In this document: positions 50,652 through 62,148 of the stretch, piece by piece
Numbering within the stretch: the first letter of the stretch is position 1
Layout of the letters: each line of letters starts with the position of its first letter
From: Utricularia gibba
Lineage: Eukaryota > Streptophyta > Magnoliopsida > Lamiales > Lentibulariaceae
DNA length: 64,000 nt
Direction: 5' to 3'
Assembly (NCBI GenBank): GCA_002189035.1
Contig: NEEC01000014.1
Coordinates: 64,501-128,500 of the forward strand
Position numbers and translations under genes: made by a program
Notes under the pieces: generated by a model
What the model saw: the letters and a program-made list of their open reading frames with translations, nothing else
The model's database searches: none
Told to the model about the DNA's origin: nothing

Positions 50652-52949
50652 TTACAGTTTTAAAGCAGCGATGGCTTCGGGCTTGAACTCGATTCTGAGG
50701 GACAACACTCTCCGCACTTCCGCCGGAGTGAGTCTCCATGTCATGGGGCCTGCGTTTTCACCCCAGAAGTCCAAGATCTCGGTCACCTTTTCCAAGTTCA
50801 AGATGGTAGCCATCTGCGACAGGCGGGCGAATTTGTCTCTCACCGTCCGCTGCGTCATGCTCGAGAAATGGCTCACAAGTGCTCTTGTGTCACGGTCTAG
50901 CTGAAGCCCCCCAGCTGGCTGAACCGCTTCTGCATCATGATAACTTCCAGGCGTTTCACCGTGAAATCAACCACAAGATGTATCAAGGAGTCGTAGTTGT
51001 TGGATGTCATCAGAGACCGAAGCCATGCTACATTGGTTTCCACGGAATGGAGAAGCATTTGTACCCAGGGGTCATTTACTTCGTACTCTGCATATTCTGT
51101 TTCAGAGAGTTCGTAGCTGATGGTTGCAACCGTGTCCAGAACTGGTCTGATCCGGGGTGTTACGGCTGACGCCACTTGCTCTAACCCCACACTCACCATC
51201 TTCTTCAAACTGTTGCTTGCTTCCTTCAGCTCAGAAAGGCAGGACTTTATTCTTTCTCGATCCGCAGCTGCCGGGAAGGCCTGCACGTAAGAAAGTGATG
51301 CTATCTACGTCTAACAATTTTATTAGTGCTCTGAAAACATAAAGCCGAGTTTCTGCGTACCTGGGCACATTGATCTTCAATGGCTTGATGTAACTTCAAG
51401 GCATACTCACTGCTAACATCGATGTTATTCAACGCTGTTGCGATCTCAGTCCCAGTTTTCTGAACTCCGACACCACCCACAAACAGCTTTGCCCAAGATT
51501 ACTATCTCTTATCCTCTGCTGTAACGCCTCGCTGTATTCACCTGCTAACAGACTAAAGCCATTGCTGAGAACTGCAATCACAGAGTTGATATTCAAAGTA
51601 GAAATTGCCCTCCGGAAACAATTCTTCAGGACATAGAACACATCATCCACCATGGATGTGGTGAGATCATCCAGAATCTGCCCGTCAATCTGAATGGCCT
51701 TTCTCACATTCTCCACCATGAAAAAGCCCTCCAAAATGACATAATACCCAGTGATTTCCTGAGCAACCTTGCTAAAATTGCCACTCCTGAAAGCCTTAGT
51801 CGCCTTAGGTAGCAACTCAGGATCCACAGAAGTCAAATTCCTAATCTTGGACACCATATACGCTGTATAGTTCTCACCCAACTGCGTCAGTAACATGATT
51901 TCTTCTAAATAAACCTCAATCTCTTTGGGGTCTGGCCCCTCCACCCCGACTGATAACAAGTTGCTATTGTACGAGTTAATGTCATAAGTCAGTTTCACCA
52001 ATTTCCTGAACTCCGTGAACTTCTTCAAAATACTAGAGCCCCGAGAATCACAATCATCCTGAAGCTCACAAATCGCATAAACAATCCCATCTTCGCCACA
52101 TAAGTTGCTTAAAATCTCCGTATTGTTCTCTATAGCTAACACTATATCCTTAAATAAATTTGTCAAGCAAGCTACGAAATCCACCTGAGTTTCGCCGTTT
52201 GGTCGATCCATGATTTCGACCAATTGTTCGAACTCCATCTTTGACCTAGAGGAGATGACCTTTTTCAAGTAGCTCACATAAACTTGCAAGCCTTCATCTT
52301 CAATTCCCAACGGTGTATACAGTTTGATGAAGCGTAGAATAGTTGAATGATCCCGCTGATCCACAGCGGACAAGAGCTTCTTCTTCACGATACCCTCCAA
52401 TTGCTTTTTATACGATAGGAGTTGCTCACGCTGATCAGAAGCGGAAGAGTCCTTGAATTTGGAGTCAATCTGGAGAAAAGTTTGGATATAGGACGCGGCC
52501 GATTCGAAATCCTCAGAAATTAGAGACTTGTTAACCCCATCCAGACAATTCGAACGGTCCACAATAGCATCGATGCGTAGAAGCGTGTCCTGCACACGCG
52601 ACTGGGCGAGATCGAGGTGGCGCACCTTGGCGGAAACCTGATCCGCGAGTGCGGCGGTGGAAGCCACCTTGGAGAGCATGTCGGAGGAATCAAGCGTCAA
52701 AATCTCCAATACCTCTGCGGATTTTCTCAAAATGGAGACCTGGTCGTCCAGTTCATAGCGCTGGGAGAGCAAAGTCTCCAGTTCGAGGTCTACCCCACGC
52801 TGGTAGGCGATGCATTCGTGGAGAAGACGATTCATTGCACCGACGTCGGTTAGTCTCCGTACGTGTTCGAGCGCCTTGTCCGTTCCGAACTCAATAGACG
52901 TGAATCCAACCTCTGATTCAACTGACGCCGGCGGCGGGGCGGAAGCCAT
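50652..52949 (-). CDS. COG4: Conserved oligomeric Golgi complex subunit 4 (two one-base frameshifts)
   Basis: ATG 52949 ([16 protein letters not shown]) starts a long first exon to 51361; the second exon is 51280-50652. Diagnostic stretches are [93 protein letters not shown] and [22 protein letters not shown]4 belongs to lobe A of the COG tether, which returns vesicles within the Golgi. Two -1 lesions break the frame: at C-run 51492-51494 (three, four needed for NLGAKLFVGG) and at C-run 50907-50912 (six, seven needed for [12 protein letters not shown]). Adding both gives 739 residues, near the 785 of the human protein. Two site II elements (GGCCCA, 53111-53124) and a G-box (53146-53151) lie upstream. 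Confidence 0.9.
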
Positions 52950-54366
52950 AGCCCGGCGTAGCTAAAGCCGAATCACCAATGTGTATCTCTGTCAACGCGG
53001 AACCGAAGCCGGGTTCGTGATTTATAGGGGAAAACGACGCCGTTGTGACGTGTCATTAGGCCATATTTCGCCGTACAGCCCACAAGCGTGATATTTATCG
53101 AATTCTTCGAGGCCCATCGGCCCATTCATCTGACAACGGACTTACCACGTGGGACCCGCTTCATTGCGGCCGGTCCCCCCCCCGCAATCCACGCGAGTCC
53201 TCTGCAAGTCTACTGTGCTAGATCTGGGTCCCACCACCTCCTCCTCCTCCTCCTCAGGATCCGAAAGGTTAGCAGATAACTCGCCGTGTTTGACCGCCAA
53301 TGGCGCAAAAGGCCCCGTTTTTATTTTCTCTTTTGCTAATGAAATTGTGAAATGTAGAGAAAAAGGAAAATACAACCGATATGGTTCGTGGTGAGAAACA
53401 AAAAATGGGGCGAAGAACTCACTCACGGAGAGGACGCCAGAACGGAAGTTCCCTCATTTGTAGTGGGAGAAGAAGAATGCGTGTGGTGGATGGAGGGTTA
53501 AGAAGCCATGTCGGAGAAGTGAAGCACGTGCAAACCGCTAGCCGGAGGCCGATGAGGAGGAGAAGTTGCACGTGCCCTGCTTCTCCAACGAGGCTTATTC
53601 CCTGGCTCGCCCCAGCAGACGAAGGTGAAGAAGAGAAGAGAGAAACGCGTAGAGGAAGGCGGGCCGGGCGTGCATTTATGGACAGACGATGGTGCGTGCA
53701 ACCGCAATATAATAATACTCACCCGGCCAGGCCAGGCTAGGCCAAGCAATAAAAACAATCGCGGGCTCCTCCTCCTTTATTTCAAGCTTGCTTGCTCTTA
53801 CAGTTACATGAGTGGCTGATAAGACACTCTCGCATCGCAGCAGCAGACGAATCTTTTACTTACATCACCCGCCTTCCTACCCACGCTCACGCCTCTCTTC
53901 TCTAATCTTGTAGGTTACCCAGCCAGAAACCCCAAACACAATCATCACAGACAGGATATTATCGGGCGCATGTAAAGCTGTAGTTGGTTCACATGGAAAC
54001 CGGCGTGTCGTGTGTGCCGGAAGTAAGAAGGTAACCCAGCAGCCTGCCTGCACTGGAATTGCTTGCGGAGGTGGTGACATGACGGGGCCTGACGTCATTC
54101 ATTGCCAAGGACCCCCCGCGTGGGTATCCTGTTGATCATTCAACTAGTCCAACACGTTATCCGCTTACTTGTGATCAGGTTTTACACCCGCCATGACGCG
54201 TGGTGGTAATTAGTTGCCTCACATTTACCTGCTGACCACGCAGTTAGGAGTACTTGTTTGCAACTCTTGTACTTGTCTAAGTGAACAACAAGACACCACA
54301 AAATGGAAAACACACAGAAGATGTTACTGTAACAAAGGGACGGACACACATGATGCTTCTTGGCCT
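52950..54366. other. Intergenic region upstream of COG4, 1.4 kb
   Basis: No gene is supported. The left end is the COG4 promoter, with two GGCCCA site II cores (53111-53116, 53119-53124) and CACGTG (53146-53151) within 200 bases of the ATG. A (CTC)n run lies at about 53238-53255. The right end should hold the 3' UTR of the REF/SRPP gene. Confidence 0.5.
53111..53151 (-). promoter_or_regulatory. COG4 promoter cluster: two site II elements and a G-box
   Basis: Two GGCCCA cores (TGGGCC on the minus strand) lie 2 bases apart, with CACGTG 22 bases beyond, 160-200 bases upstream of the COG4 ATG. Tandem site II elements bound by TCP factors are typical of plant housekeeping genes. Confidence 0.5.
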
Positions 54367-55412
54367 TCACGACCTAAGCAGCACCTCAGCGATCTTCTCA
54401 GTTGGCATCAACGGTAGATGTGAAGCCAGGCTGGATCCTCTCTCAGTGGCATGCTGCACGGTCTGGTTGTATTTCTCTGAGCAATATCGAGCTGCTGGAG
54501 CAACAGCATGCGCCACTTTAGGGAACACTGGGAGCTGGCTCAGTGACTGCCACGCGGATGCTGCGTACTGCTCTGCCACTGGTTCATACTTGTTGCGCAG
54601 ATCCTTTGCAGCCGGCTCATATTTCGTGTACATGGTCTTTGCGAAGCCGGAGGCTTTTTCGACGACACCAGAGTCCTTGACCTCGGTGATTACAGCGCGT
54701 GCAGCAGCAGGAGCCCCTCGAGCGGTGTCGATGGCTTGGGCGGATACCTGCTTCAGTGCTGGGGGCACACGGCTCTGGACCTTGTTCACGGACTCGTCAA
54801 CCTGTGACATTTCAGAATAAGAGCCAATTCTCTCGTAGCAGGTGCATCCAGTGAGTATAACATAATCCAAATCCCCATCCAAAAGCTCAGGCATGTAGGC
54901 AGTGCTAAAGATCAATAAAGAGAATCTAAACAGGACGCAACAAGCCAGAACAATGGTCTAAGCATGACACAGTACGATCATATGAAAAAAGGGGGGCAAT
55001 TCGGTTTTGGGTAACAATTTGCGGAATCAATCAAATAGATATTTACCTTTCGATCAACGAACTTGAGAACTTCCACGGGGACGCCTCGATATTTGTCGAG
55101 AACGGGACCGACGACGTTCTTCACGGTGCCTTCCACGGTAACAACACTAGGCTTCAGGGGACCCGAATTCTCCTTAGCGTAACTATAGACTCTCGCAGCG
55201 AACACCAGCGCGTGAAAAGCAGCCACCTGCACGAATTCCAAATACTTGAGCCCATCCTCCTCCTCCCCCTTCTCCGTCCTCGCCTGAAACAAGATCACCA
55301 AAAACCGATCAAAAATGGAAATCGACAAAAATAAACAAAAAAAAAAAAAACTAAATCAAAAGCGTTTTATTACAAGAAGTGGCTCATGGAGAATGGAGTC
55401 TTCTTTCGCCAT
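54367..55412 (-). CDS. REF/SRPP-like (rubber elongation factor family) lipid-droplet protein
   Basis: Exon 1 starts at ATG 55412 (MAKEDSILHEPLL), exon 2 carries GLKYLEFVQVAAFHALVFAARVY, YAKENSGPLKP and VEGTVKNVVGPVLDKYRGVP, and exon 3 VDESVNKVQSRVPPALKQVS through the stop at 54367. The YAKENSGPLKPGV-type core and the VVGPV-x-K-[FY] motif define the REF/SRPP family. Outside rubber plants these proteins (LDAP/SRP) coat lipid droplets and protect against drought and heat. The C-terminal tail contains a repeated KYEPVAEQY/KYEPAAKDL unit. Splice phases fit and no defects are seen. Confidence 0.92.
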
Positions 55413-56614
55413 AATGAAACAAGGAATGAAAATATGAGAAGCAAAATGATATCTGTGAAGTCGGGCGGCGCATCCCCGTGCCTTTATAGGGGAGAATGGT
55501 TGACTCCATCACGCTAAGGAACCGCGGAGGCGGTAGGGGAAGGGTTCATTGAGGGGCTTTCTAGAAGGAATCAGACTAAAAAGATGTCCACATTTATATA
55601 ATTAATTCCGGTTGCTTCTCTCTCATGCCAATTGCCGACCCACGGAATTAAAATTCTCAAAAATATATACAAAACACGTACGGAGGCTGGAGCGAAGGAA
55701 GACCTGTGAAGAACGCGCTGCTTCCAAGTTCCAAGTTGCCTCGCTACTTCTTGGAACAAAACCTTAACACATTAGTTTATTAATATTTGATTTACTTGAA
55801 ATTAATATTTACTATTTATAAATTATCTAATTTTCTTACTTGGTTCTTAATTCATGATGAAATACAAACCCATCTATTATTCAACTAATTCAATAATACA
55901 AAAAGATAAGGCCACCTTTTTATTGTATTTCATAACCTTTTCACTTATATTCCTTTTGCTAATTACATATTTTCAATACTTCATTTTTAATTCTTTATAT
56001 TTCAGAATTATCTCATCAGAAACAAACATTTTGATAAAATTTTGGTGTTTGATTATTACTCTCTCTTATTAAAGCATATTGTCAAACGAGTTTACCAAAG
56101 GATGATATTTATGAGTATGCTAAAAGTCACATTCGTTTTTTCTTGTTTTCACTCCTTGGTAGCATTTTTTTCTACAGCGAAATAAAAGGATCTTATAGCT
56201 TCGGATACCAATTTGTACAGCAAACAACAATTTGGATATTGCCAGCTCAAGCTATTCATCTATATGATATGAGGGTTTAGGCCAGCACCGAGACATGCAA
56301 AGTCTAATGAAGATTAAATGGTCACCTCGCAAGTCCAGCTGGCGCACATGGCTCTCCCTCCCCCCTCCCTCTTTCCCAATCCAACCGCGCTTCGCCTCCA
56401 GGAAAAACGAAATGCACAACTACGCGTCTCCATACTGTCAATCAATGGCGGGATTTCACAATTCGTAGCAATCACAAGGGAATATTGGAAGGGGTACAAC
56501 TACAAGCATGCTTATGATTTATCGGGAGAGAATTGAGATGAATTCCATGTATGTTCAGACGCAGGCAAGAGCAACAACTGAATCGACGCGCAGGACACGC
56601 ATTATCAACCCCAA
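55413..56614. other. AT-rich intergenic region, 1.2 kb
   Basis: No gene is supported. Bases about 55740-56300 are very AT-rich and unlike the flanks, so an inserted element is possible, but no terminal repeats or transposase are seen. Confidence 0.45.
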
Positions 56615-56983
56615 TCAGCTCCGACAAAGCGTGATGCGGCTGCATCCGCGGCGGTAGGGATTGGCCTCTGCGCCGACGCGACAATTGTAGTACGACGCTC
56701 CGCGCCGCGAGCAAGGAACATTGTTCCTCGCTAGCGCCGCGTAGCTGATGTATCGCCGCGTCGCCTGCAAGATTCTCCGATTAGACTCTGAATCCAGCCC
56801 GAAATCAAAGTTATCCTCCAGCAGGCACTCGCCGACAGTCCCTTCGCACAGGGAAGAGACCGCCGGCATCATCCACATCGTCGCCGCCGGGTCCTGGCCA
56901 ACATGCGCCATCACCGCTAACGATGCGATTAACAGGAGCGCCGGCAGAAACTTGCAGAGGACGGTCATTCGACCTCGCTTCAT
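56615..56983 (-). CDS. RALF-type secreted peptide precursor
   Basis: A single exon of 122 residues starts at ATG 56983. It has a signal peptide (LCKFLPALLLIASLAVMA), an acidic pro-region, the dibasic S1P site RRIL (residues 69-72) and the mature peptide beginning near Ala74. The mature part has the YISY receptor-contact motif (78-81), four cysteines (91, 101, 114, 120) and the RRGCSRITLCR end. This is the layout of RALF1/22/23/33-type peptides. They are sensed by FERONIA-family kinases with LLG proteins and alkalinise the apoplast, controlling growth and immunity. No defects are seen. It lies next to a WAK-like kinase on the same strand, but no functional link follows from position alone. Confidence 0.95.
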   Translation of the reverse strand: MKRGRMTVLCKFLPALLLIASLAVMAHVGQDPAATMWMMPAVSSLCEGTVGECLLEDNFDFGLDSESNRRILQATRRYISYAALARNNVPCSRRGASYYNCRVGAEANPYRRGCSRITLCRS

Positions 56984-57208
56984 TTCGACCGCTCGGTTTC
57001 TCCTCTCTCTATCTCTCCGAAAACAGAAGCCAACTGCCTAAAAGCTATCGGCAAAGAGGCACTATACTGACGTACATAATAACAAATTTGTTTAATAAAA
57101 TAACGATGATAGTGTAGTGCCTTGGGAGCAAAATTTGGCTAATTCGGGTTTAATTATTTCGATCCACAACGGTTAAATATACTTAAATTAATCGTTTTCT
57201 ATATTGAT

Positions 57209-59734
57209 TTAATTGCTTGAATTCAACAGGCTGCTGGCGGAAGCCGAGCTGCCTTGGCTCGGCCACGAATCCTGCATAGAAACAGGGGAACATGCCCTGT
57301 TCTCCTCCGTGAGCACAGCCGGCACCTCCAACCTCCGGCTACCGTACACCCCAGCTTTCCTACTTGACGATTCATCGCTCCCGTGGAGAAGGGAAGAGCA
57401 AGAAGAAAATCTTGACGATGCCATCCGCACACTATCTTCCAACGGTACCCAACTGCTGAGCTTGATCTGCTCCAGCTCCTCAGCCACTTCCATCATCGAC
57501 GGCCGCATGTCCCGGTGAAAAGAGAGGCACCGGAAAGCCAGCTCCGCGAATCTGTGCACCGATGACAGCGTCCAGGCATCCCTGTGTGGCTCAATGAAGG
57601 GATCGATGATCTCATCAATACACCCTTTTCCAATCCTTTCCACTGCCAAGGCAGCCAAGTTTACGTCTCCATGAGGCCTGCTGAAATCAACAGCCTTCAT
57701 CGCTGTTAGGATCTCCGCGAGCACAACCCCGAAGCTGTAAACATCACTTTTATCAGAAAGGTGGTAGTTCTGGTGGTACTGAGGATCGACATATCCTGGT
57801 GTTCCCTGAGGAGCTGTGGAAATGTGAGAATCCTCAGTCATGACGGATCTAGAAAGCCCGAAATCGGCTAGCTTCGAGTTGAAGTTGTTGTCCAGCAGAA
57901 TGTTGCTGGACTTGATATCTCTGTGGTATATAGGAGGGTTCACTGAAGAGTGAAGGTAGGCTATGGCATTTGCCGTTTCCGCAGCAATCGCCAGGCGGGT
58001 TGTCCATGGAAGAACATACCCCTTCTCTCTCTGTAAATGCTGAGCCAGAGTTCCATTCGACATATACTCGTACACGAGAATATGCTCCTCGTTCTCGATG
58101 CAACACCCCAGGAGACGAACCAGATTCGGATGGCCAACAGATGACAGAAGCTTGATCTCATTCTTGACTTGCTCGGAGCAGTCGTTGTCCCGATGCTTCA
58201 ACCTCTTGAATGCCAACCACTCACCATTGTGCAGTTTCCCCACGTAAACCGTTCCGTAGGCACCAGTTCCTATTCGACGTCTCTCAGAAAAGCCATTTGT
58301 GGCTCTCTCGATATCTTTGTACAGATACAAGGGGACAGAAGATTCCCCTGCAACTTCATTGATCATACGCCTTGCGCTCAATCTGCTCTTGAGAGTTGCA
58401 GACCGTTTCTTCATACAGTACACGATGGTTGTTGTTGCTGCCATCAATAAAGCTCCCATAACAATGCCTGCAAGCAAGAACACAACCATCGAGTTTACTC
58501 CTGCCTAACAGATATCTGCTGCATCAGAATGTGTGCTTGGACCAGAGAAGGAAGCAGTCACCAGCAACAAGAGGGTCGAGTCTACTCCGCAGATGTCGGC
58601 CAGAGAGGCGCTGGTGCCTTTGATCTCGAGCGCCAGGATCAGGTACTGATGATGCAAGTACGCCACCAAAAGAAAAAGAAAACCAAATTTTTAGTTCCCA
58701 GAAAAGTGAAGTTTCTGTCACTGGAAACTTCAGTTAAAAAGCAATCAAACAAAAGATTATTGCTAGAGTCTGCATAAAAGATCCTACGCAATCGTAAAAG
58801 CATATCTACAGCTCATTATGAACGTATTTTTGAGAAAGTTCAGAAAAAAGGATGGTGTAACGAAAACCCATGTTGAAGATTCGACCTTTCTCCGGTCGAG
58901 TTCAATTCCTAGAGTCAAGAACTTGGAGCAAACCCCAATCCACAAACAAATTACTGTGCAATCTGGAACAATTCAATCAACAATGGCTAAAATGTGGGTG
59001 ATCAAACCTCTCCGACAGCCTTGTCCCTTGGAGAAACCATCTCCGGCGAATCCATCGTTGCAATTGCATCGAAATCCTGGTGGAGAATTGTGGGCCAGAG
59101 TACAGCGAGCATTGGGATCGCAATCACAGGGGCCGCGAAGCCACCACCCAAGATCCAAAAATTGAAAATCCAAACTAATGGATGATCTGCTTCCGGAAGT
59201 TCCGTTTTGTATCAAATCCGCATCCACCGTAACGGCCGATACGAGAATACTGCAGTTCGCTTTTCTTCTCACTCTTTCGAAGTTCATGAACGGAGTGAAC
59301 TCATCCGCAGTCCCAACGGAATAGCAACTCACGTTGTGCACACAGTCACTACTCCCGATTTTGGACATGAGCAATAATGTGGGAATCGAGCAGTCGTGCA
59401 AGGGCTGGATACAGTTCTCAAAAAGCAAGGCGTTTCTCCATGTAGGCGCGAAGTTTTCCCCAAAGAGAGACGCCAAATCCATTATCGGGCGGTTGCATTT
59501 GGCAGGCAAAGCGACTAACATCTGTTCGCCAGTCACATTCTGAACCGAGAATTCCCCGATTCGAATCCTACCATCAGCGCTACAGTTCAACCTAATCTCG
59601 CACCCATGGGAGAAGCCAAAAGGGTAGGAAACCCGATTTTCCCCACAGACCCGCAGACACTCGGGGGTGGATGTAAAGTTGGCGGCCGCCGGAGAGAAAC
59701 AAAAAAAGAATACAAGGAATATGAATAGAGGCAT
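57209..59734 (-). CDS. WAKL14/21-type wall-associated receptor-like kinase
   Basis: The start is ATG 59734, which opens directly with a signal peptide (PLFIFLVFFFCFSPAAA). The open frame runs further upstream but without an ATG. The ectodomain has a GUB_WAK motif (CLRVCGENRVSYPFGFSHGC) and a Cys-rich EGF-like end (CDCDPNARC, FRCNCNDGFAGDGF). Exon 2 carries the transmembrane helix (VVFLLAGIVMGALLMAATTTIVY) and a complete RD kinase: GTGAYGTVY, FKRL with the catalytic Lys, HRDIKSSNILLD, DFGLSRS and GTPGYVDP. A Ser-rich tail ends at 57209. The best two-exon join (CRRG-VNSMVV, acceptor at about 58507) omits the ECNPS...GKCGG segment that the family has between EGF and membrane, so either it is lost or a small exon escaped me. 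Confidence 0.88.
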
Positions 59735-60792
59735 GATTGAACATGGAAATGGGGTACGAAGATGAGAGTAGAGCAGACGATAGGCGTTCAAGGAAGCCAA
59801 GAGAGAGAGAGAGAGAGAGCGAAGAAAACACGGGAGACAAGTTGACCGAGCAAGGGAGCATTAAATCGGGAAATTAAGATGTACAGGTGATGTTGGTGGG
59901 AAGCCATGAATGCTTGGTTGGAGTTGGGTCCGGTCCAAGGATGATGATGATGTGTGTTAAAATGGGTGTGGAATGACAGTTCCGTCCAGCCGCTTTTTCT
60001 TACTGATACTGCACCCAGGCCAGGCCTGAGGGCACCACGACGACTCCCCCACCCCTGAAGCGGGGAAACGCGTCAACAATTGACCCCTGAATAGATAGAT
60101 ATCCTCTCCTTTGGACAGGCCCAAACATATCTAGATTGCATCGGCAGACCAGCCCGGTGTCCGAGCACTGGACCGCCCTCTTCTCCTACTACCCAAACTC
60201 AAGAATTGGGTTTGCGGGCTGATTGGTACCCTTTGCGACAGCCGAGAACGAGATTATTACAGCGGGCGACAGGCGGAATGATGATTAGGTGCTCGGTAGG
60301 AGGAGGAGACAAAGGGTACAAGACGACGTCGCAGCGACCCAGCCTGCTGCATGCCGGCCCTACCCTGCAACCAGGGCTGCCCCTGCTCAGGGAATCCGCC
60401 AACTGATTCCTTCGAGCCGCTCCCCTGCGTGTCGCAGTCTCCCAATTATTTTATTGTTACAAGAAGAGCCAAAAAGAAAAAAATCCGAATCCACACACAG
60501 AAGACAAACTCGGGTTCTCGAGGAGGGCCGCGTGCTTGCGATTGCTATGCCATCGGCAGAGGCGACCGCGACAGGCAGGCGGTGTACCGTGGAATGCGCC
60601 TTCCACGGCACCCAGTCCTCCTCCTAAAGCTGCTCTGGATTCCCCTCCAGTACATTACAAAATATTACCATGCACCACCATGGATTTGCCTCCCCATTAG
60701 TACACGTGCCTTCCCACTATAAAACCCTGTGAGCAGACTTCAAACCCCCACCACCAATCCATATCGGAAGTTGTTTTTGGTTGATCGGGAAT
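59735..60792. promoter_or_regulatory. Divergent intergenic region between WAKL14-like and Dof
   Basis: No gene is supported. A (GA)n run at about 59801-59820 lies in the WAKL leader. A TATA box (60718-60724) precedes the Dof ATG by about 70 bases, with a pyrimidine/AC-rich leader between them. Confidence 0.55.
60718..60724 (+). promoter_or_regulatory. TATA box of the Dof gene
   Basis: TATAAAA lies 69 bases before the Dof ATG, a typical plant core-promoter spacing. Confidence 0.6.
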
Positions 60793-61311
60793 ATGGGAGG
60801 TGTGGGTGCGATAACCACCATCGAGAGGAAGCCGGCTCCCGAGCATCTTCCCTGTCCGCGCTGCAGCTCCATCAACACCAAATTCTGCTACTACAACAAC
60901 TACAACTTCTCTCAGCCACGCCACTTCTGCAAGTCCTGCCGCCGCTACTGGACCCACGGAGGCACTCTCCGCGACATCCCCGTCGGTGGCGGCACTCGTA
61001 AGAGCGCCAAACGCTCCCGCGCCGTCCCGTCCTCCGAGGAGCTCCGCCGCGCGCCGCCTGGAGGGAGCTTCACCTCGTTGCTGAATAGCAACAATAGTAA
61101 CACTCATGGAGCCGGAGTCCTAGGGCTGGGGTTCTCCCTGGACGACGTCGGTTTCGGCCTCGGAAGGCCACTATGGCCCTTGTACGGTATCGCGGAAGGT
61201 GGCGTGTCTGCTGTGGCGGCGCATGGCGATGGCGGAAACTTTGCTGGCGGAGAGTGCTTCCCTTTTGCAGATATAGCTGCTATTCCCGCCCCAGGATCGT
61301 TTTTCAAATGA
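60793..61311 (+). CDS. Dof zinc-finger transcription factor (short form)
   Basis: A single exon of 172 residues starts at ATG 60793. The Dof finger occupies residues 21-70, with the four zinc ligands C21, C24, C46 and C49 and the invariant [22 protein letters not shown] and [15 protein letters not shown] elements. A basic stretch (KSAKRSR) follows and can serve as the nuclear signal. The remaining C-terminus is Gly/Ser-rich without a recognised activation motif. Dof factors bind AAAG sites in the nucleus. At 172 residues it is at the short end of the family. No frameshift signs are seen. An in-frame TTG lies upstream, but the ATG fits the N-terminal context better. Confidence 0.95.
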   Translation: MGGVGAITTIERKPAPEHLPCPRCSSINTKFCYYNNYNFSQPRHFCKSCRRYWTHGGTLRDIPVGGGTRKSAKRSRAVPSSEELRRAPPGGSFTSLLNSNNSNTHGAGVLGLGFSLDDVGFGLGRPLWPLYGIAEGGVSAVAAHGDGGNFAGGECFPFADIAAIPAPGSFFK

Positions 61312-62148
61312 AGGATGTGTGTGATTGTGTGTCTCTCCGAGTGCATTAGGAGTAGGGGTGAATATGGGTGGACAAACTTGTGTTTGGAATGTTTTTGAGC
61401 CAACTCTTCTTGCCTGCACCAACCACACAAAGCGCTGCTGACATCGACAAGAGCGCAGCGCGTTGTCACCGCCGGCGCTTCGGGCGGCTCCCCTCTGGAA
61501 TCACCTTCATGGGAAGGATTATCCGCCCAGCACTAACCGGTAACCATTCCAAATTGTTTACCTCTCTGAAGATGCTAAACGGAATGGACCCGACCCAATT
61601 CGAGTCAATGGTTGACGTGGAATCGTCTGCTTGCTGCTGTTGCTGTGGAGACTAGTCATTGCCCTCCCAACCCTACAAAACACAATATTTATTTAATCAA
61701 TTACATGAGCAGTTAGTAGTCCACAGGCCTGGGCCTTTCAAAACAAACAAACAAAAAAAAAAAATTTTTTTTTTTGGTTGAAATACAGGCCGGTGATACT
61801 CTCCTCTACTCCCCAATTTAGAAAGGTGACGCACAGTTTTTGACCCGCGTCCGACACGTGGCGCGTCAAGCCACGCCATCTTGGGATAAAACTCTAGTTT
61901 ATCAAAAAATCAGAAATGAATTATGTGATGGGCCCACACTACTCCTCCTCGCCTTGTCTTGCCTTGCCTGAGGCCGGCTTCTCTTCTCTTCTCATCCTCT
62001 TCGGTAAGCGTGCCTTCTCCCCCCTCGCTTCCTTTCTTCCCACTCTCAACCTCTCTATCACTGCCTGCCCTGCCTTCTACTTTCGAAAAAGAACCGGGTG
62101 GTTTTGTCGGCGGCGTCGATACTCCGTTTCGCTCGGTGAAACATAAGA
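61312..62148. promoter_or_regulatory. Intergenic region between Dof and LACS
   Basis: These 837 bases hold no supported gene. An A-run followed directly by a T-run lies at about 61754-61776. An ABRE-like CACGTGGC (61855-61862) and a pyrimidine-rich leader precede the LACS ATG. Confidence 0.5.
61855..61862 (+). promoter_or_regulatory. ABRE/G-box CACGTGGC upstream of LACS
   Basis: ACACGTGGC lies about 290 bases before the LACS ATG. It is a consensus ABRE core. Confidence 0.5.

Noticed and set aside
58520..58660. Possible extra WAKL exon (LSGR...RLDPLVAGD)
   Set aside because: It has faint similarity to the family stalk, but the cysteines are missing and the exit phase does not join exon 2.
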